Positions 1-9,892 of a DNA stretch of 44,158 nt are shown piece after piece. How positions within the stretch are numbered: the first letter of the stretch is position 1; the number at the start of each line of letters is the position of its first letter. The DNA is from Pseudomonadota bacterium (GTDB taxonomy: Bacteria > Pseudomonadota > Alphaproteobacteria > Rhodobacterales > Rhodobacteraceae), in contig JAKALB010000007.1 in assembly GCA_021813365.1 (NCBI GenBank), forward strand, positions 1-44,158. Direction: 5' to 3'. The notes beneath the pieces are model-generated. The model saw only the letters and a program-made list of their open reading frames with translations. It was not told the DNA's origin and made no database searches. The translations under genes and the position numbers were made by a program.

Positions 1-74
1 GGAATGATCCCGCCCTTCGGCTTGGCCGGGCGGACCCCCTCTGCTAGCGTTTCGGGGCAGACCAGGAGGCCAGA

Positions 75-2237
75 ATGATCCAGACCCCGCGCGTGACCCG
101 ACACGGATTGCAGGTGGACGAGGTTCTGGCCCAGTTCCTGGAGGATGAGGCGCTGCCCGGCACGGGCGTGTCGGGCGAGGCGTTCTGGGCGGGTCTTGCC
201 GACATCGTGGCAAGGTTCGGCCCGATGAACCGCGCCGTGCTGGCCCGGCGCGAGGCGTTGCAGGCACAGATCGACGCCTGGCACCTGGCACACCGGGCCG
301 AGCCGCATGATGCCCGCGCCTACAAGGCCTTTCTCACCGAAATCGGCTATCTGCTGCCGGAAGGCCCTGACTTCCGGATCGAAACCGAGAACACCGACGA
401 CGAGATCGCGCGGATCGCCGGGCCGCAGCTGGTCGTGCCGATCACCAATGCCCGCTATGCGCTGAATGCGGCCAATGCCCGCTGGGGATCGTTGTATGAC
501 GCCCTCTATGGCACCGACGCGATGGGCTCTGCCCCGCCCGGCGGAGGCTATGACAAGGGCCGGGGCGCGCGGGTCGTGGCGCGGGCGCGGGTCTTTCTGG
601 ACGAATGTTTTCCGATCGCCGGGACAAGCCATGCCGATGTGCGGCGCTATCACGTCTCGGCCGGGCAGCTGCTGGTCGACGATCTGCCGCTGGTCCAGCC
701 GGAGAAGTTTGCCGGCTATCGCGGCAATCCCAGGGCGCCGGACGCCATTCTGTTGAAGAACAACGGGTTGCATGTCGAACTGGTGTTCGACCGGGCGCAT
801 GTGATCGGGGCGCGCGACCAGGCGGGGCTGGCCGACATTCAGCTGGAATCGGCCTTGACCGCGATCATGGACTTCGAGGATTCGGTCGCTTGCGTCGATG
901 CCGAGGACAAGGTGCAGGCCTATCGCAACTGGCTGGGCCTGATGCAGGGGACGCTGACTGCCCGGTTCGAGAAGGGCGGCCGCAGCATGACCCGCGCCAT
1001 GGCCGGAGGGCGCGACTTCCTGGCGCCCGATGGCCGGCCGCTGACCCTGCGCGGCACGGCGCTGCTGTGGGTGCGCAACGTGGGCCATCTGATGACCACG
1101 CCGGCCATTCTGGATGCCGATGGGCACGAGATCGGCGAGGGCATCATGGATGCGGCCATCACCGTGCTGATCGCCACCCATGACCTGCGCCGGCCCGACG
1201 GGCCGCGCAACTCGCCCAGGGGCTCGATCTATGTCGTGAAGCCCAAGCTGCACGGGCCCGAGGAAGTGGCGCTGACCGTCGAGCTGATGGCGGCGGTCGA
1301 GACGATGCTGGGGCTGCCCGCCGACACGGTGAAACTGGGCATCATGGACGAGGAACGCCGGACCTCGGTGAATCTGAAGGAATGCATCCGGGCCGCCAGG
1401 ACGCGGGTCGCCTTCATCAACACCGGCTTTCTGGACCGGACGGGCGACGAGATTCACACCTCGATGGAGGCCGGGCCGTTCAGCCGCAAGGAATTCATCA
1501 AGCGGAAGCCCTGGATCTGGGCCTACGAGAACCAGAATGTCGATATCGGCCTGGAATGCGGGCTGAGCGGCCGGGCGCAGATCGGCAAGGGCATGTGGGC
1601 CGCCCCCGACCTGATGGCCGCGATGCTGGAACAGAAGATCGAGCATCCCCGGGCGGGGGCGAATACGGCCTGGGTGCCCTCGCCCACCGCGGCCACGCTG
1701 CATGCGCTGCATTACCACAAGATCGATGTCTTTGCCGTGCAGCGGAAACTGGCGGCGGGCGGACGGCGGGCCCATGTGGAAACCATCCTGGAAATCCCGC
1801 TGGCCACCTATCAGAAATGGACGCCCGAACAGATCCGGCGCGAGGTGGAGAACAATGCGCAGGGCATCCTGGGCTATGTGGTGCGCTGGATCGACCAGGG
1901 CGTGGGCTGTTCCAAGGTGCCCGACATCCATGACGTCGGGCTTATGGAAGACCGCGCAACCTGCCGCATCTCGGCCCAGCACATCGCCAACTGGCTGCAT
2001 CACGGCGTGGTGTCGGCCGTCGAGGTCGAACGGGCGCTGCGCCGGATGGCCGAAGTGGTCGACCGCCAGAACGCGGGCGATCCGCTGTACGAACCCATGG
2101 CGCCGGGCTTTGACGGCATCGCCTTTCACGCCGCCCATGACCTGGTGTTCAAGGGCCGCGTGCAGCCGTCAGGCTATACCGAGCCGATCCTGCACGCCCG
2201 CCGGCAAGCCAGGAAACGGGCCCTGCGGCAGGCCTAG
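75..2237 (+). CDS. glcB: Malate synthase G
   Basis: Condenses glyoxylate with acetyl-CoA to malate in the cytoplasm, allowing growth on C2 compounds or glycolate. At 720 residues it matches the usual length of the monomeric G isoform (about 720), not the shorter A isoform. Family blocks are visible in order: [63 protein letters not shown], and near the C-terminus [20 protein letters not shown], which should hold the catalytic Asp. The ATG is fixed by a strong AGGAGG at 64-69. It stands alone; no isocitrate lyase or glycolate oxidase gene is in the window. A hairpin follows the stop. Confidence 0.97.
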   Translation: MIQTPRVTRHGLQVDEVLAQFLEDEALPGTGVSGEAFWAGLADIVARFGPMNRAVLARREALQAQIDAWHLAHRAEPHDARAYKAFLTEIGYLLPEGPDFRIETENTDDEIARIAGPQLVVPITNARYALNAANARWGSLYDALYGTDAMGSAPPGGGYDKGRGARVVARARVFLDECFPIAGTSHADVRRYHVSAGQLLVDDLPLVQPEKFAGYRGNPRAPDAILLKNNGLHVELVFDRAHVIGARDQAGLADIQLESALTAIMDFEDSVACVDAEDKVQAYRNWLGLMQGTLTARFEKGGRSMTRAMAGGRDFLAPDGRPLTLRGTALLWVRNVGHLMTTPAILDADGHEIGEGIMDAAITVLIATHDLRRPDGPRNSPRGSIYVVKPKLHGPEEVALTVELMAAVETMLGLPADTVKLGIMDEERRTSVNLKECIRAARTRVAFINTGFLDRTGDEIHTSMEAGPFSRKEFIKRKPWIWAYENQNVDIGLECGLSGRAQIGKGMWAAPDLMAAMLEQKIEHPRAGANTAWVPSPTAATLHALHYHKIDVFAVQRKLAAGGRRAHVETILEIPLATYQKWTPEQIRREVENNAQGILGYVVRWIDQGVGCSKVPDIHDVGLMEDRATCRISAQHIANWLHHGVVSAVEVERALRRMAEVVDRQNAGDPLYEPMAPGFDGIAFHAAHDLVFKGRVQPSGYTEPILHARRQARKRALRQA

Positions 2238-2245
2238 AACGGGCC

Positions 2246-2265
2246 CTCCGGCCCGGATGCCGGAG
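2246..2265. terminator. Hairpin between convergent glcB and bolA
   Basis: CTCCGGC and GCCGGAG form a perfect 7-bp stem around a 6-nt loop, between the stops of two convergent genes. Flanking GGGCCC blocks could extend it. There is no T-tract, so intrinsic termination is inferred from position only. Confidence 0.4.
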
Positions 2266-2288
2266 AGGCCGGCGGGCCCGCCCCCTGC

Positions 2289-2540
2289 CTAGCCGATGTC
2301 GAGCGCGAGGGCATGGACCCGGCGGGTGATGTCGCCCAGCGCAGCCTGCACGGCGCGATGCCGGGCCAGACGGGGCATGCCGGCCAGCGCCTCGGCCCGG
2401 ATGCGCACGGCGAAATGGCTTTCGCCACTGCCGTCGTCGCCGGCATGGCCGGCGTGGCGGCGGCTCTCATTCACCACATCCAGCACCGTGGGCGAAAAGG
2501 CTTTCGTCAGCCTTTCGCGAATTTCCTGCTCGACCGTCAT
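2289..2540 (-). CDS. BolA family protein
   Basis: Small (83 aa) BolA-fold protein. The family partners monothiol glutaredoxins in handling Fe-S clusters and, in some members, binds DNA. The sequence carries the conserved core with a His-rich turn (NESRRHAGHAG), SHFAVRI, and the helix RLARHRAVQAALGDI. The ATG at 2540 is the only sensible start. It is divergent from the J-domain gene with 64 bp between them, so the two probably share a promoter region. I cannot tell which BolA subtype it is. Confidence 0.9.
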   Translation of the reverse strand: MTVEQEIRERLTKAFSPTVLDVVNESRRHAGHAGDDGSGESHFAVRIRAEALAGMPRLARHRAVQAALGDITRRVHALALDIG

Positions 2541-2604
2541 GTCGCCCCCTTCAATCTTCGTTCAAAAGGCCTAAACTCGGCGGCCCGAGTCGGAAAGGCC
2601 CCTT

Positions 2605-3234
2605 ATGCCCGAGCGTTCCCCCTTCGATTTCGATCTGCGTGTCTCGTCTGACAAGGCCCGGCGCAAGACCGGCCGCCGGGCGGTGACAGGTGCCTCCGAT
2701 GCCGCCAACCGGCCCTGCGACTATCCGGGCTGCCAGGAAAAGGGTGTGCACCGCGCGCCGAAATCGCCCGATCATCTGGACGAATTCTTCTGGTTCTGCC
2801 GCGACCACGTGCGCGAATACAACCTGCGCTGGAACTATTTCGGCACGGCCACCGATGCGGAATTCCAGAAGCTTCTGGAAAAGGATCGGCTGTGGGAACG
2901 CGAAACCAAGCCCTTCAGCCGCAGGGACGACGGCCGTGCCTGGGCGCGCCTGGGTGTCGACGACCCGCTGCAGATCCTGGGCGAAAGGGCGACACAGAAT
3001 CCCGGCCGCGTATCCGTCGCAACGCGGCGGATCCCTGCGACCGAACGCAAGGCGCTGGAAATCCTCGACGCCCGCGACAGCTGGACCAAGACCGAGATCC
3101 GCAAGCAATACAAGAGCCTGGTGAAAGACCTGCACCCCGACATGAACGGCGGCGACCGCAAGGACGAAGAGCGGCTGCAGGAAGTGGTCTGGGCCTGGGA
3201 CCAGATCAAGGACAGCCGCTACTTCAAGGAGTGA
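2605..3234 (+). CDS. J-domain (DnaJ-like) protein with N-terminal Cys/His region
   Basis: A 209-residue protein ending in a J domain (about residues 146-209) with the diagnostic HPD tripeptide at 177-179, which stimulates the ATPase of DnaK-type chaperones. There is no Gly/Phe region or DnaJ zinc finger. The N-terminal half has its own Cys/His pattern (C38, C43, H49, C65, H68) that could bind a metal; that is inference. This is a co-chaperone-like protein, not DnaJ itself, and its client is unknown. It sits between bolA and cobS, separated from cobS by a repeat-bearing gap. Confidence 0.9.
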   Translation: MPERSPFDFDLRVSSDKARRKTGRRAVTGASDAANRPCDYPGCQEKGVHRAPKSPDHLDEFFWFCRDHVREYNLRWNYFGTATDAEFQKLLEKDRLWERETKPFSRRDDGRAWARLGVDDPLQILGERATQNPGRVSVATRRIPATERKALEILDARDSWTKTEIRKQYKSLVKDLHPDMNGGDRKDEERLQEVVWAWDQIKDSRYFKE

Positions 3235-3296
3235 GGATCTGCCCGGCCCCGGCGCGATCCGGCGGCCGCCTTGCGCGCTCGGCCCCGGCCCGGAGT

Positions 3297-3350
3297 TGGG
3301 GGGTTTCACACCCCCCAGACCCCCGGTGGGATATTTGCGGCAAGATGAAA
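3297..3350 (+). repeat. Intergenic repeat, copy 1 (hairpin plus GGGATATTT core)
   Basis: A G6/C6 hairpin, GGGGGGTTTCACACCCCCC, is followed by GACCCCCGGTGGGATATTTG and then CGGCAAGATGAAA. The copy at 12341-12393 is nearly identical, and a diverged copy lies at 7998-8045. Confidence 0.8.
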
Positions 3351-3361
3351 GCCCGCCTCTT

Positions 3362-3428
3362 GCCAATCTTCATCTTGCCCCAAATATTCCGGGGGGAGGC
3401 GAAGCCGGGGGGCAGAGCCCCCCGCCGC
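3362..3428 (-). repeat. Intergenic repeat, copy 2, inverted relative to copy 1
   Basis: Read on the minus strand it gives GGGGGGCTCTGCCCCCCGG, a variable link, then CCGGAATATTTGGGGCAAGA followed by TGAAG. It faces copy 1 across about 12 bp, so the two cores can pair into one large cruciform or hairpin. Confidence 0.75.
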
Positions 3429-3563
3429 CCGGTCCGGGGCTGACGCAAAACGCCGCTGGCGTGGCGGATTCTGGGGGGCTGCTCTTGCAGGCCCGCGCTT
3501 AATGCTCCAAACACGCAACCGAACCGAGGCAGGGGCTTCGGCTTTACTGCACGGGACGACAAC

Positions 3564-4538
3564 ATGCTGGACGCGAACGCCAAACCCACCGAAGAGATCT
3601 CTGTCCGGGATGTCTTTGGCATCGACACCGACATGAAGGTGAAGGGCTTTGCCGAACGCTCCGAGCGCGTGCCGGCACTGGACGAGACCTACAAGTTCGA
3701 TCCCGATACCACGCTGGCGATCCTGGCGGGCTTTGCCTACAACCGCCGCGTCATGATCCAGGGCTATCACGGCACCGGCAAATCGACGCATATCGAGCAG
3801 GTCGCGGCGCGGCTGAACTGGCCCGCCGTGCGGGTGAACCTGGACAGCCACATCAGCCGGATCGACCTGATCGGCAAGGATGCGATCAAGCTGGAAGACG
3901 GCAAGCAGGTGACGAAGTTCCAGGAGGGCATCCTGCCCTGGGCGCTGCGCAACCCCGTGGCCATCGTTTTCGACGAATATGACGCCGGCCGGGCGGATGT
4001 GATGTTCGTCATCCAGCGGGTGCTGGAGCATGACGGCAAGCTGACGCTGCTGGATCAGAACGAGATCATCACGCCGCACCCCTATTTCCGTCTGTTCGCC
4101 ACCTCGAACACCGTGGGCCTGGGTGATACGACGGGCCTGTATCACGGCGTGCAGCAGATCAATCAGGCGCAGATGGACCGCTGGAGCCTGGTGGCGACGC
4201 TGAACTATCTGAGCCATGATGCGGAGGCGGCGATCGTTCTGGCGAAAAGCCCGCATTACAACACCGAAAAGGGCCGCAAGACCATCGCCCAGATGGTGAC
4301 GGTGGCCGATCTGACCCGGACGGCTTTCATGAACGGGGATCTGTCGACTGTCATGTCGCCGCGCACGGTGCTGAACTGGGCGCAGAACGCCGAGATCTTC
4401 CGCAATGTGGGCTATGCCTTCCGCCTGTCGTTCCTGAACAAGTGCGACGAACTGGAACGGCAGACGGTGGCCGAATTCTATCAGCGCTGCTTTGGCGAGG
4501 AATTGCCGGAGAGTGCGGCAAGCATGGCGATGAAGTAG
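3564..4538 (+). CDS. cobS: Aerobic cobaltochelatase subunit CobS (AAA+ ATPase)
   Basis: Subunit of the CobNST complex that inserts cobalt into hydrogenobyrinic acid a,c-diamide in oxygen-dependent cobalamin synthesis. At 324 aa it is the usual length. Walker A GYHGTGKS is at residues 67-74 and Walker B AIVFDE at 133-138, followed by the MoxR-type AAA+ core with [10 protein letters not shown]. The N-terminal stretch before the AAA core is typical of CobS. Its partner cobT lies 1.6 kb downstream on the same strand, separated by a nuclease gene and an opposite-strand reductase. No cobalamin riboswitch is apparent upstream. Confidence 0.96.
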   Translation: MLDANAKPTEEISVRDVFGIDTDMKVKGFAERSERVPALDETYKFDPDTTLAILAGFAYNRRVMIQGYHGTGKSTHIEQVAARLNWPAVRVNLDSHISRIDLIGKDAIKLEDGKQVTKFQEGILPWALRNPVAIVFDEYDAGRADVMFVIQRVLEHDGKLTLLDQNEIITPHPYFRLFATSNTVGLGDTTGLYHGVQQINQAQMDRWSLVATLNYLSHDAEAAIVLAKSPHYNTEKGRKTIAQMVTVADLTRTAFMNGDLSTVMSPRTVLNWAQNAEIFRNVGYAFRLSFLNKCDELERQTVAEFYQRCFGEELPESAASMAMK

Positions 4539-4758
4539 GCCGCCGGGACCGGGGGTCGCACCCATCCGGGGGTGCGTGCGCGCCTGTGGCGGCTGCGTCC
4601 TTGTGGCCGGGCTGGTCGGGTGCCGGCCGGGCGGACCGGGGCCTCGCTAAAATCCCGGGCGAAAGCCATGGCGTCACCTGATCGGCGCCCGGATGCGGGC
4701 GGCAGACGCGACCAGGATTGCGCCGGGGTTGCGGGGGCAGCCTCCGGGAGACAGGATC

Positions 4759-5211
4759 ATGTGGCGGATTGGCGCGGGGCTGCTGGTGGCGGCCCTGATG
4801 GGTGGCGGCGGCCCGGCCTTTGGGGCCGGCGTCTGCCGGGTCATCCGGGTGGTCGATGGCGACACGCTGCAACTGGATTGCGGCCAGGGCGCGCGGAGGG
4901 TGCGGCTTCTGGGGTTCGACACGCCCGAAATCCGGCATCCGCGCTGTGCGGCCGAGGCCGTCGCGGGCCGAATGGCCGGTGCGATGCTGACAGGACTGGT
5001 CGCCTCGGCCCCGGTGACCGGGGTGCAGGTGACAGGGCAGGATCGCTATGGCCGCGACCTGGCGCGTCTGGCGATCGGCGGGCAGGATGTGGCGCTATTC
5101 ATGCTGGGGACGGGGCTGGCCCTGCCCTATCAGGGCCATGCCCATCCGGACTGGTGTGCGCGGCTGGCCGCCGGCCAACCGGCGGCAGATGACCCGACCG
5201 AGCGCCACTAG
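4759..5211 (+). CDS. Secreted SNase-like (thermonuclease family) protein
   Basis: A 150-residue protein with a signal peptide (about MWRIGAGLLVAALMGGGGPA) and one staphylococcal-nuclease fold. Visible motifs are VIRVVDGDTLQL, RVRLLGFDTPEI (catalytic Arg and metal-binding Asp) and DRYGRDLARL (second catalytic Arg), so it is probably an active Ca2+-dependent nuclease outside the cytoplasm. I chose the ATG at 4759, not the in-frame one at 4693, because it starts directly at the signal peptide and follows a GGGAGACAGG stretch. It lies between cobS and cobT with no obvious functional link to them. Confidence 0.88.
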   Translation: MWRIGAGLLVAALMGGGGPAFGAGVCRVIRVVDGDTLQLDCGQGARRVRLLGFDTPEIRHPRCAAEAVAGRMAGAMLTGLVASAPVTGVQVTGQDRYGRDLARLAIGGQDVALFMLGTGLALPYQGHAHPDWCARLAAGQPAADDPTERH

Positions 5212-5257
5212 GCCGCGCTAAGCGATGGTGGCGGGGGTGGGCCCGGTTCGGGCCACT

Positions 5258-5307
5258 GGCACGCAAGGCCAAGGGAGGCCCGGGCCTCCCTTGACGCGAG
5301 GCGTGCC
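5258..5307. terminator. Nested palindrome between convergent nuclease and FMN reductase genes
   Basis: A perfect 22-bp palindrome lies at 5271-5292 (half-site AAGGGAGGCCC). It is enclosed by a further 7-bp inverted repeat, GGCACGC at 5258-5264 and GCGTGCC at 5301-5307. Its place between two stops suggests a bidirectional terminator. Confidence 0.6.
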
Positions 5308-5311
5308 GGGG

Positions 5312-5920
5312 TCAGGACGCGGCCATGGCGGCCGGAGCCGACCTGGCGGCGCGGGTGGCCCTGGCCCACCAGGCGATGTCGTCCAGCAGCGCCTTGGCCG
5401 AAGGCAGGAGCGCGGCTTCGATATCGGCCAGGTTGCCCGAACCGCCGAGGCCCGGATGCACCTTGAAGAAGTCTGCCCCGCCGATCAGGACCGAATTGCG
5501 GACCGGAACCATCTGCAGTTCGACGCCGATGGTGCGCAGGTGCTGGACGGCCGAGGTGCCGCCCATCGAGCCATAGGCGACGGCGCCCATCGGCTTTCTG
5601 GCCCATTCGACATAGGCCTGGTCGAGCGCATTCTTCAGCACGCCGGTGATCGAGCGGTTGTATTCGGCCACGACGAAGATGTAGCCGTCGAATTCGGCCA
5701 GCTTCTTCTGCCACTTCTGGGCGGCCGGATCCTGGGTCGGGGCCCAGGCGTTCGAGGCCACCTCGTCGAAGAAGGGCATCGGGTAATCGCGCAGGTCCAG
5801 CACTTCCACATCCATGTCGCCGCGCGCCCTGGCCTGGGCTTCGATCCACTTCGTCGGGATGTCGGCGAAGCGGGCCTTGCGGGTGGACGAGACGATGATC
5901 GCGATCTTCGGATTGCTCAT
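5312..5920 (-). CDS. NADPH-dependent FMN reductase (NAD(P)H quinone reductase type)
   Basis: A flavodoxin-fold reductase of 202 aa. The N-terminal phosphate-binding loop IVSSTRKARFADIPTKW and the EYNRSITGVLKNALD signature are those of the ArsH/ChrR/azoreductase-like FMN_red family. It probably reduces quinones or other electrophiles with NAD(P)H in the cytoplasm; the substrate cannot be read from sequence. The start is the ATG at 5920 (MSNPKIAIIVSS); the open frame continues far upstream but only as an antisense shadow of cobT. It is divergent from cobT across 195 bp. Confidence 0.9.
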   Translation of the reverse strand: MSNPKIAIIVSSTRKARFADIPTKWIEAQARARGDMDVEVLDLRDYPMPFFDEVASNAWAPTQDPAAQKWQKKLAEFDGYIFVVAEYNRSITGVLKNALDQAYVEWARKPMGAVAYGSMGGTSAVQHLRTIGVELQMVPVRNSVLIGGADFFKVHPGLGGSGNLADIEAALLPSAKALLDDIAWWARATRAARSAPAAMAAS

Positions 5921-6115
5921 TGTGGAACCTTTTGGGGTTGTTGTCCTGGATATGGGGAAGATGAGATTTTTCGGCTCGGCTGCAATTGCGCAGCGATGCG
6001 CCGTGTTCGTGCATGAGCGCACAGAAAATCCCGGGGGCGGCCGCGGCGCGATTCGACCATCTGCGACGGTCCCGGTCTTGCCCCTGCGGGCGGGGAATGA
6101 CACACTTGCCCCACC

Positions 6116-7978
6116 ATGACAAAGCCCACCGACAACCCCGCCGATCCTTTCAAGAAAGCGCTGGCCGAGGCCACGCGCACCATGGCCGATGATCCCGAGA
6201 TGGCGGTGGCCTTCTCGGTCGATCCGCCGGGCATGAACAAGGAGGGCGTGCGCCTGCCGCAGGTCAGCCGGCGGATGACGCGGGACGAGGTGATGCTGGC
6301 GCGCGGCACGGCGGATGCCTTTGCCCTGCGGCGCAAGTACCATGACGAGGCGGTGTCGAACCGCTATGCGCCGACCGGACCGCTGGCCCTGGAAATCTAT
6401 GAAGCGATGGAAACCGCCCGCTGCGAGGCGGTGGGCGCGCGGGCCATGCCGGGCACGGCGGTCAACATCGACGCCAGGATCGCCAACGAGGCGGACCGCA
6501 AGGGCTATGGCGGGGCCACGTCTTCGGGCGAGGTGCCGTTGAGCCAGGCGGCGGGCTTTCTGGTGCGGCATCTGGCGACGGGGCGCGATCTGCCGAAATC
6601 GGCGCAGAACGTGATGAACCTGTGGCGCGGCTTCATCGAGGAACAGGCCGGCGGCACGCTGGAGAACCTCGATCGCGTGCTGGAAAACCAGGCGGCCTTT
6701 GCCCGGCTGACGCGGCAGGTGATCTCGGATCTGGGCTATGGCGACCAGTTGGGAGAAGACCCCGACCAGGACCAGGACGACGAGGCCGGCGAGGCCGAGG
6801 AGGATCAGGACGCGCCGGACAACGCCGGACAGGAAGAGCAGGACAGCGAGGACAGCGACGCCTCGCCCGAGGACACGCAGGACGATCAGGACGACACATC
6901 CCAGGCGCAGGTCACGATGGAGGACAGCGCCGACATGGAGCAGGGCGAGGAGACCGAACTGCCGCAGGGCGAAGCGCCACAGGAGCCGCCGCCACCGGCG
7001 CCCTGGTCGGATGCCGATCCGAACTATACGGTCTATGCCACGGAATTCGATGAGGAAATCAAGGCCGAGGATCTGGCCGAGCCGGCCGAACTGGAACGCC
7101 TGCGGGCCTATCTGGATCAGCAGCTTGAACCGCTGAAAGGCGCCGTCAGCCGGCTGGCCAACAAGCTGCAGCGCCGCCTGCAGGCGCAGCAGAACCGGTC
7201 CTGGCTGTTCGATCTGGAGGAGGGCACGCTGGATGCGGGCCGTCTGGCGCGGGTGGTGGCCAACCCGACGACGCCGCTGAGCTTCAAGCAGGAGAAGGAC
7301 ACCGAGTTCCGCGACACGGTGGTGACGCTCTTGCTGGACAATTCCGGCTCGATGCGGGGTCGGCCGATCTCGATTGCGGCGATCTGTGCCGATGTGCTGG
7401 CGCGCACGCTGGAGCGGTGCGCGGTGAAGGTGGAAATCCTGGGCTTTACCACACGTGCCTGGAAAGGCGGGCAAAGCCGCGAGAAATGGTTGGCCCAGGG
7501 CCGGCCGGCGGCGCCGGGCCGGCTGAACGATCTGCGGCACATCGTCTACAAATCCGCCGATGCGCCCTGGCGGCGGGTGCGGCCCAATCTGGGGCTGATG
7601 ATGAAGGAAGGCCTGCTGAAGGAAAACATCGACGGCGAGGCGCTGGAATGGGCGCACCGCCGGATGCTGCGCCGGCAGGAGGCGCGCAAGATCCTGATGG
7701 TGATCTCGGATGGCGCGCCGGTGGATGATTCGACCCTGTCGGTCAACCCGGCGAATTTCCTGGAAAAGCATCTGCGCGACGTGATCGCCATGGTGGAGAG
7801 GCGCAAGGCGGTGGAGCTGATCGCCATCGGCATCGGCCATGACGTGACGCGGTATTACGAGCGCGCGGTGACGATCACCGATGTCGAGCAACTGGCGGGG
7901 GCGATGACCGAGCAACTGGCCGGGCTGTTCGAGAGCGATCCCCGCAAGCGCGCCAGGGCCTTTGGCCGGGCGGCGTGA
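6116..7978 (+). CDS. cobT: Cobaltochelatase subunit CobT
   Basis: Third subunit of CobNST, forming the two-tier ring with CobS. It is 620 aa, near the family norm. The N-terminal helical domain is followed by a very acidic Asp/Glu-rich linker at about residues 210-290, then a C-terminal VWA domain whose MIDAS motif DNSGS begins at residue 408, with a later ISDGAPVDD. The VWA domain is expected to contact CobN, which is not in the window. The ATG at 6116 is the first in the frame. It lies downstream of cobS on the same strand but not in a tight operon with it. Confidence 0.96.
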   Translation: MTKPTDNPADPFKKALAEATRTMADDPEMAVAFSVDPPGMNKEGVRLPQVSRRMTRDEVMLARGTADAFALRRKYHDEAVSNRYAPTGPLALEIYEAMETARCEAVGARAMPGTAVNIDARIANEADRKGYGGATSSGEVPLSQAAGFLVRHLATGRDLPKSAQNVMNLWRGFIEEQAGGTLENLDRVLENQAAFARLTRQVISDLGYGDQLGEDPDQDQDDEAGEAEEDQDAPDNAGQEEQDSEDSDASPEDTQDDQDDTSQAQVTMEDSADMEQGEETELPQGEAPQEPPPPAPWSDADPNYTVYATEFDEEIKAEDLAEPAELERLRAYLDQQLEPLKGAVSRLANKLQRRLQAQQNRSWLFDLEEGTLDAGRLARVVANPTTPLSFKQEKDTEFRDTVVTLLLDNSGSMRGRPISIAAICADVLARTLERCAVKVEILGFTTRAWKGGQSREKWLAQGRPAAPGRLNDLRHIVYKSADAPWRRVRPNLGLMMKEGLLKENIDGEALEWAHRRMLRRQEARKILMVISDGAPVDDSTLSVNPANFLEKHLRDVIAMVERRKAVELIAIGIGHDVTRYYERAVTITDVEQLAGAMTEQLAGLFESDPRKRARAFGRAA

Positions 7979-7997
7979 GGCCGCCTGCAGGCGCGCG

Positions 7998-8045
7998 CCG
8001 GGGGCTCTGCCCCCGGACCCCCGGGATATTTGGGAACAGATGAAC
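7998..8045 (+). repeat. Intergenic repeat, copy 3 (short form)
   Basis: CCGGGGGCTCTGCCCCCGG hairpin, then ACCCCCGGGATATTTGG and GAACAGATGAAC. It has the same architecture as the other copies, but the end of the core has diverged (GAACAGATGAA in place of GGCAAGATGAA). It runs straight into the ribosome-binding region of the next gene. Confidence 0.7.
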
Positions 8046-8055
8046 AGAGGGCTGG

Positions 8056-9852
8056 ATGTTTCAAAGCTTTGAGAGCCACGCCAATCCTGCCCAGGGTCCG
8101 GCGCGGCTGGCGGCCTTGCGCGGGCAGTTGGCAGGCATGGGTCTGGCGGGGTTTCTGGTGCCGCGGGCCGATGTGCACCAGGGCGAATATGTGGCCGCGC
8201 GGGACGAGAGGCTGCAATGGCTCACCGGTTTCACCGGCTCGGCCGGGTTCTGCGTGGTGCTGCCGGATGTGGCGGGTGTCTTTGTCGACGGGCGGTATCG
8301 GACCCAGGTGAAGGGCCAGGTCGATCTGGCGCATTTCACCCCGGTGCCCTGGCCCGAGGTGCAGCCGGGGCCCTGGATCCTGGAGCATCTGGGCGCGGGT
8401 GTGGTGGGGTTCGATCCATGGCTGCACACGGCCGAGGAGATCGGAAAGCTGGAAGCCGCGCTGGCGGGATCGGGCGTGTCGCTGATGGCGAGCGACAATG
8501 CGGTGGATGCGATCTGGCCGGATCAGCCCGCGCCGCCCTGCGTGAAGGCTTTTGTGCATCCGGTCGCACTTGCCGGGGAAACCACCTTGTCCAAGCGGGC
8601 GCGGCTGGCCGAGGGGCTGCGCCGGGCCGGGCATGGGGCGGCGGTGATCACGCTGCCGGATTCGATCTGCTGGCTCTTGAACCTGCGCGGCGGCGATGTG
8701 CCGCGCAACCCGGTCCTGCATGCACTGGCGATCCTGAAGGACACGGGCGATGTGGACTTGTTCGTCGACCCGCGCAAGATCACCGACGAGGTGCGCCAGG
8801 CGCTGGATCAGGGCATCGGCCTGCGCCCGCCCGAGGATTTCGTGCCGGCGCTGCAGGCGCTGCGCGGCGTGGTGCGGGTGGACAGGGGCACGGCGCCGCT
8901 GGCGGTCAGCCGGCTGCTGAGCCGGGCCGAGGTCGCCTGGGGCGAGGAGCCCTGCCGCCTGCCCAAGGCGCGCAAGAACACGGCCGAGTTGCAGGGCATG
9001 CGCGAGGCGCATCTGCGCGACGGCGCGGCCGTGGTGGAGTTTCTGGCCTGGCTGGAGGCACGGCTGCCGCAGGGCGGCATGAGCGAGATCGACGTGGTCA
9101 TGGGGCTGGAAGGATTCCGCCGGGCGACCAATGCGCTGCATGACATCAGCTTTGACACGATCTGCGGGTCGGGGCCGAATGGCGCGATCATGCATTACCG
9201 GGTGACGGAGGAGAGCAACCGGACGATCGGCCGGGACGAATTGCTGCTGGTGGATTCGGGGGCGCAGTATCTGGACGGCACGACCGACATCACCCGGACC
9301 GTCGCGGTGGGGGATCCGGGGGCTTTCGCGGCGGAGTGTTTCACCCGGGTGTTGCAGGGCGTGATCGCGATCAGCCGGGCGCGGTGGCCGCGCGGGCTGG
9401 CGGGGCGCGACCTGGATCCGCTGGCGCGCTATCCGCTGTGGCTGGCGGGGCAGGATTTCAACCATGGCACGGGCCATGGCGTGGGCGCCTTCCTGTCGGT
9501 GCATGAGGGGCCGCAGCGGCTGAGCCGGATCAGCGAGGTGCCGCTGGAGCCGGGCATGATCCTGTCGAACGAGCCGGGCTATTATCGGGAGGGCGAGTTC
9601 GGCATCCGCCTGGAAAACCTGATCGTGGTGGAGGAGGCGCCGAATCCGCCGCAGGGCGACGGACGCGCGCAGTTGCGGTTCGAGACGCTGACCTTCGTGC
9701 CCTTCGATCGGCGCCTGATCCGGGTGGAGATGCTGTCGCCCGGCGAGCGGGACTGGCTGAATGCCTATCACGCCGAGGTGCTGGCAAGGATCGGGCCCAG
9801 GGTGCAGGGAAGCGTGCTGGACTGGCTGCGGCAGGCCTGCGCGGCGATCTGA
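8056..9852 (+). CDS. Xaa-Pro aminopeptidase (aminopeptidase P, three-domain type)
   Basis: Cleaves the N-terminal residue from peptides with proline in second position. At 598 aa it is the long, three-domain form, with two creatinase-N-like domains before the pita-bread M24 catalytic domain. Metal ligands are visible: two Asp in LLVDSGAQYLDGTTDITRT, His in NHGTGHGVGAFLSVHEGP, and two Glu in LSNEPGYYREGEFGIRLEN. The start at 8056 follows AGAGGG, which directly abuts repeat copy 3, so the repeat forms most of its leader. It is convergent with sufE. Confidence 0.94.
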   Translation: MFQSFESHANPAQGPARLAALRGQLAGMGLAGFLVPRADVHQGEYVAARDERLQWLTGFTGSAGFCVVLPDVAGVFVDGRYRTQVKGQVDLAHFTPVPWPEVQPGPWILEHLGAGVVGFDPWLHTAEEIGKLEAALAGSGVSLMASDNAVDAIWPDQPAPPCVKAFVHPVALAGETTLSKRARLAEGLRRAGHGAAVITLPDSICWLLNLRGGDVPRNPVLHALAILKDTGDVDLFVDPRKITDEVRQALDQGIGLRPPEDFVPALQALRGVVRVDRGTAPLAVSRLLSRAEVAWGEEPCRLPKARKNTAELQGMREAHLRDGAAVVEFLAWLEARLPQGGMSEIDVVMGLEGFRRATNALHDISFDTICGSGPNGAIMHYRVTEESNRTIGRDELLLVDSGAQYLDGTTDITRTVAVGDPGAFAAECFTRVLQGVIAISRARWPRGLAGRDLDPLARYPLWLAGQDFNHGTGHGVGAFLSVHEGPQRLSRISEVPLEPGMILSNEPGYYREGEFGIRLENLIVVEEAPNPPQGDGRAQLRFETLTFVPFDRRLIRVEMLSPGERDWLNAYHAEVLARIGPRVQGSVLDWLRQACAAI

Positions 9853-9892
9853 CGGCGGGGCGGGGCGGCGGGCCCGAATGCCCGGGCGAGGC

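Larger units (their letters stand above)
3235..3563. other. 329-bp gap carrying an inverted repeat pair, no gene
   Basis: I see no convincing coding sequence. Most of the gap is two copies of an intergenic repeat in opposite orientation (see the two repeat entries). The last 80 bp or so lead into cobS and hold no promoter I would defend. Confidence 0.6.

Noticed and set aside
5312-7915. An 867-codon open frame on the minus strand spanning the FMN reductase and the reverse of cobT
   Set aside because: Only the part from 5920 to 5312 is a recognisable protein; the rest is the antisense of cobT, with His/Arg/Gln-rich translation typical of shadows in GC-rich genes.
3564-7978. A cobalamin riboswitch controlling cobS or cobT
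   Set aside because: No B12-box-like sequence or matching fold is visible upstream of either gene.
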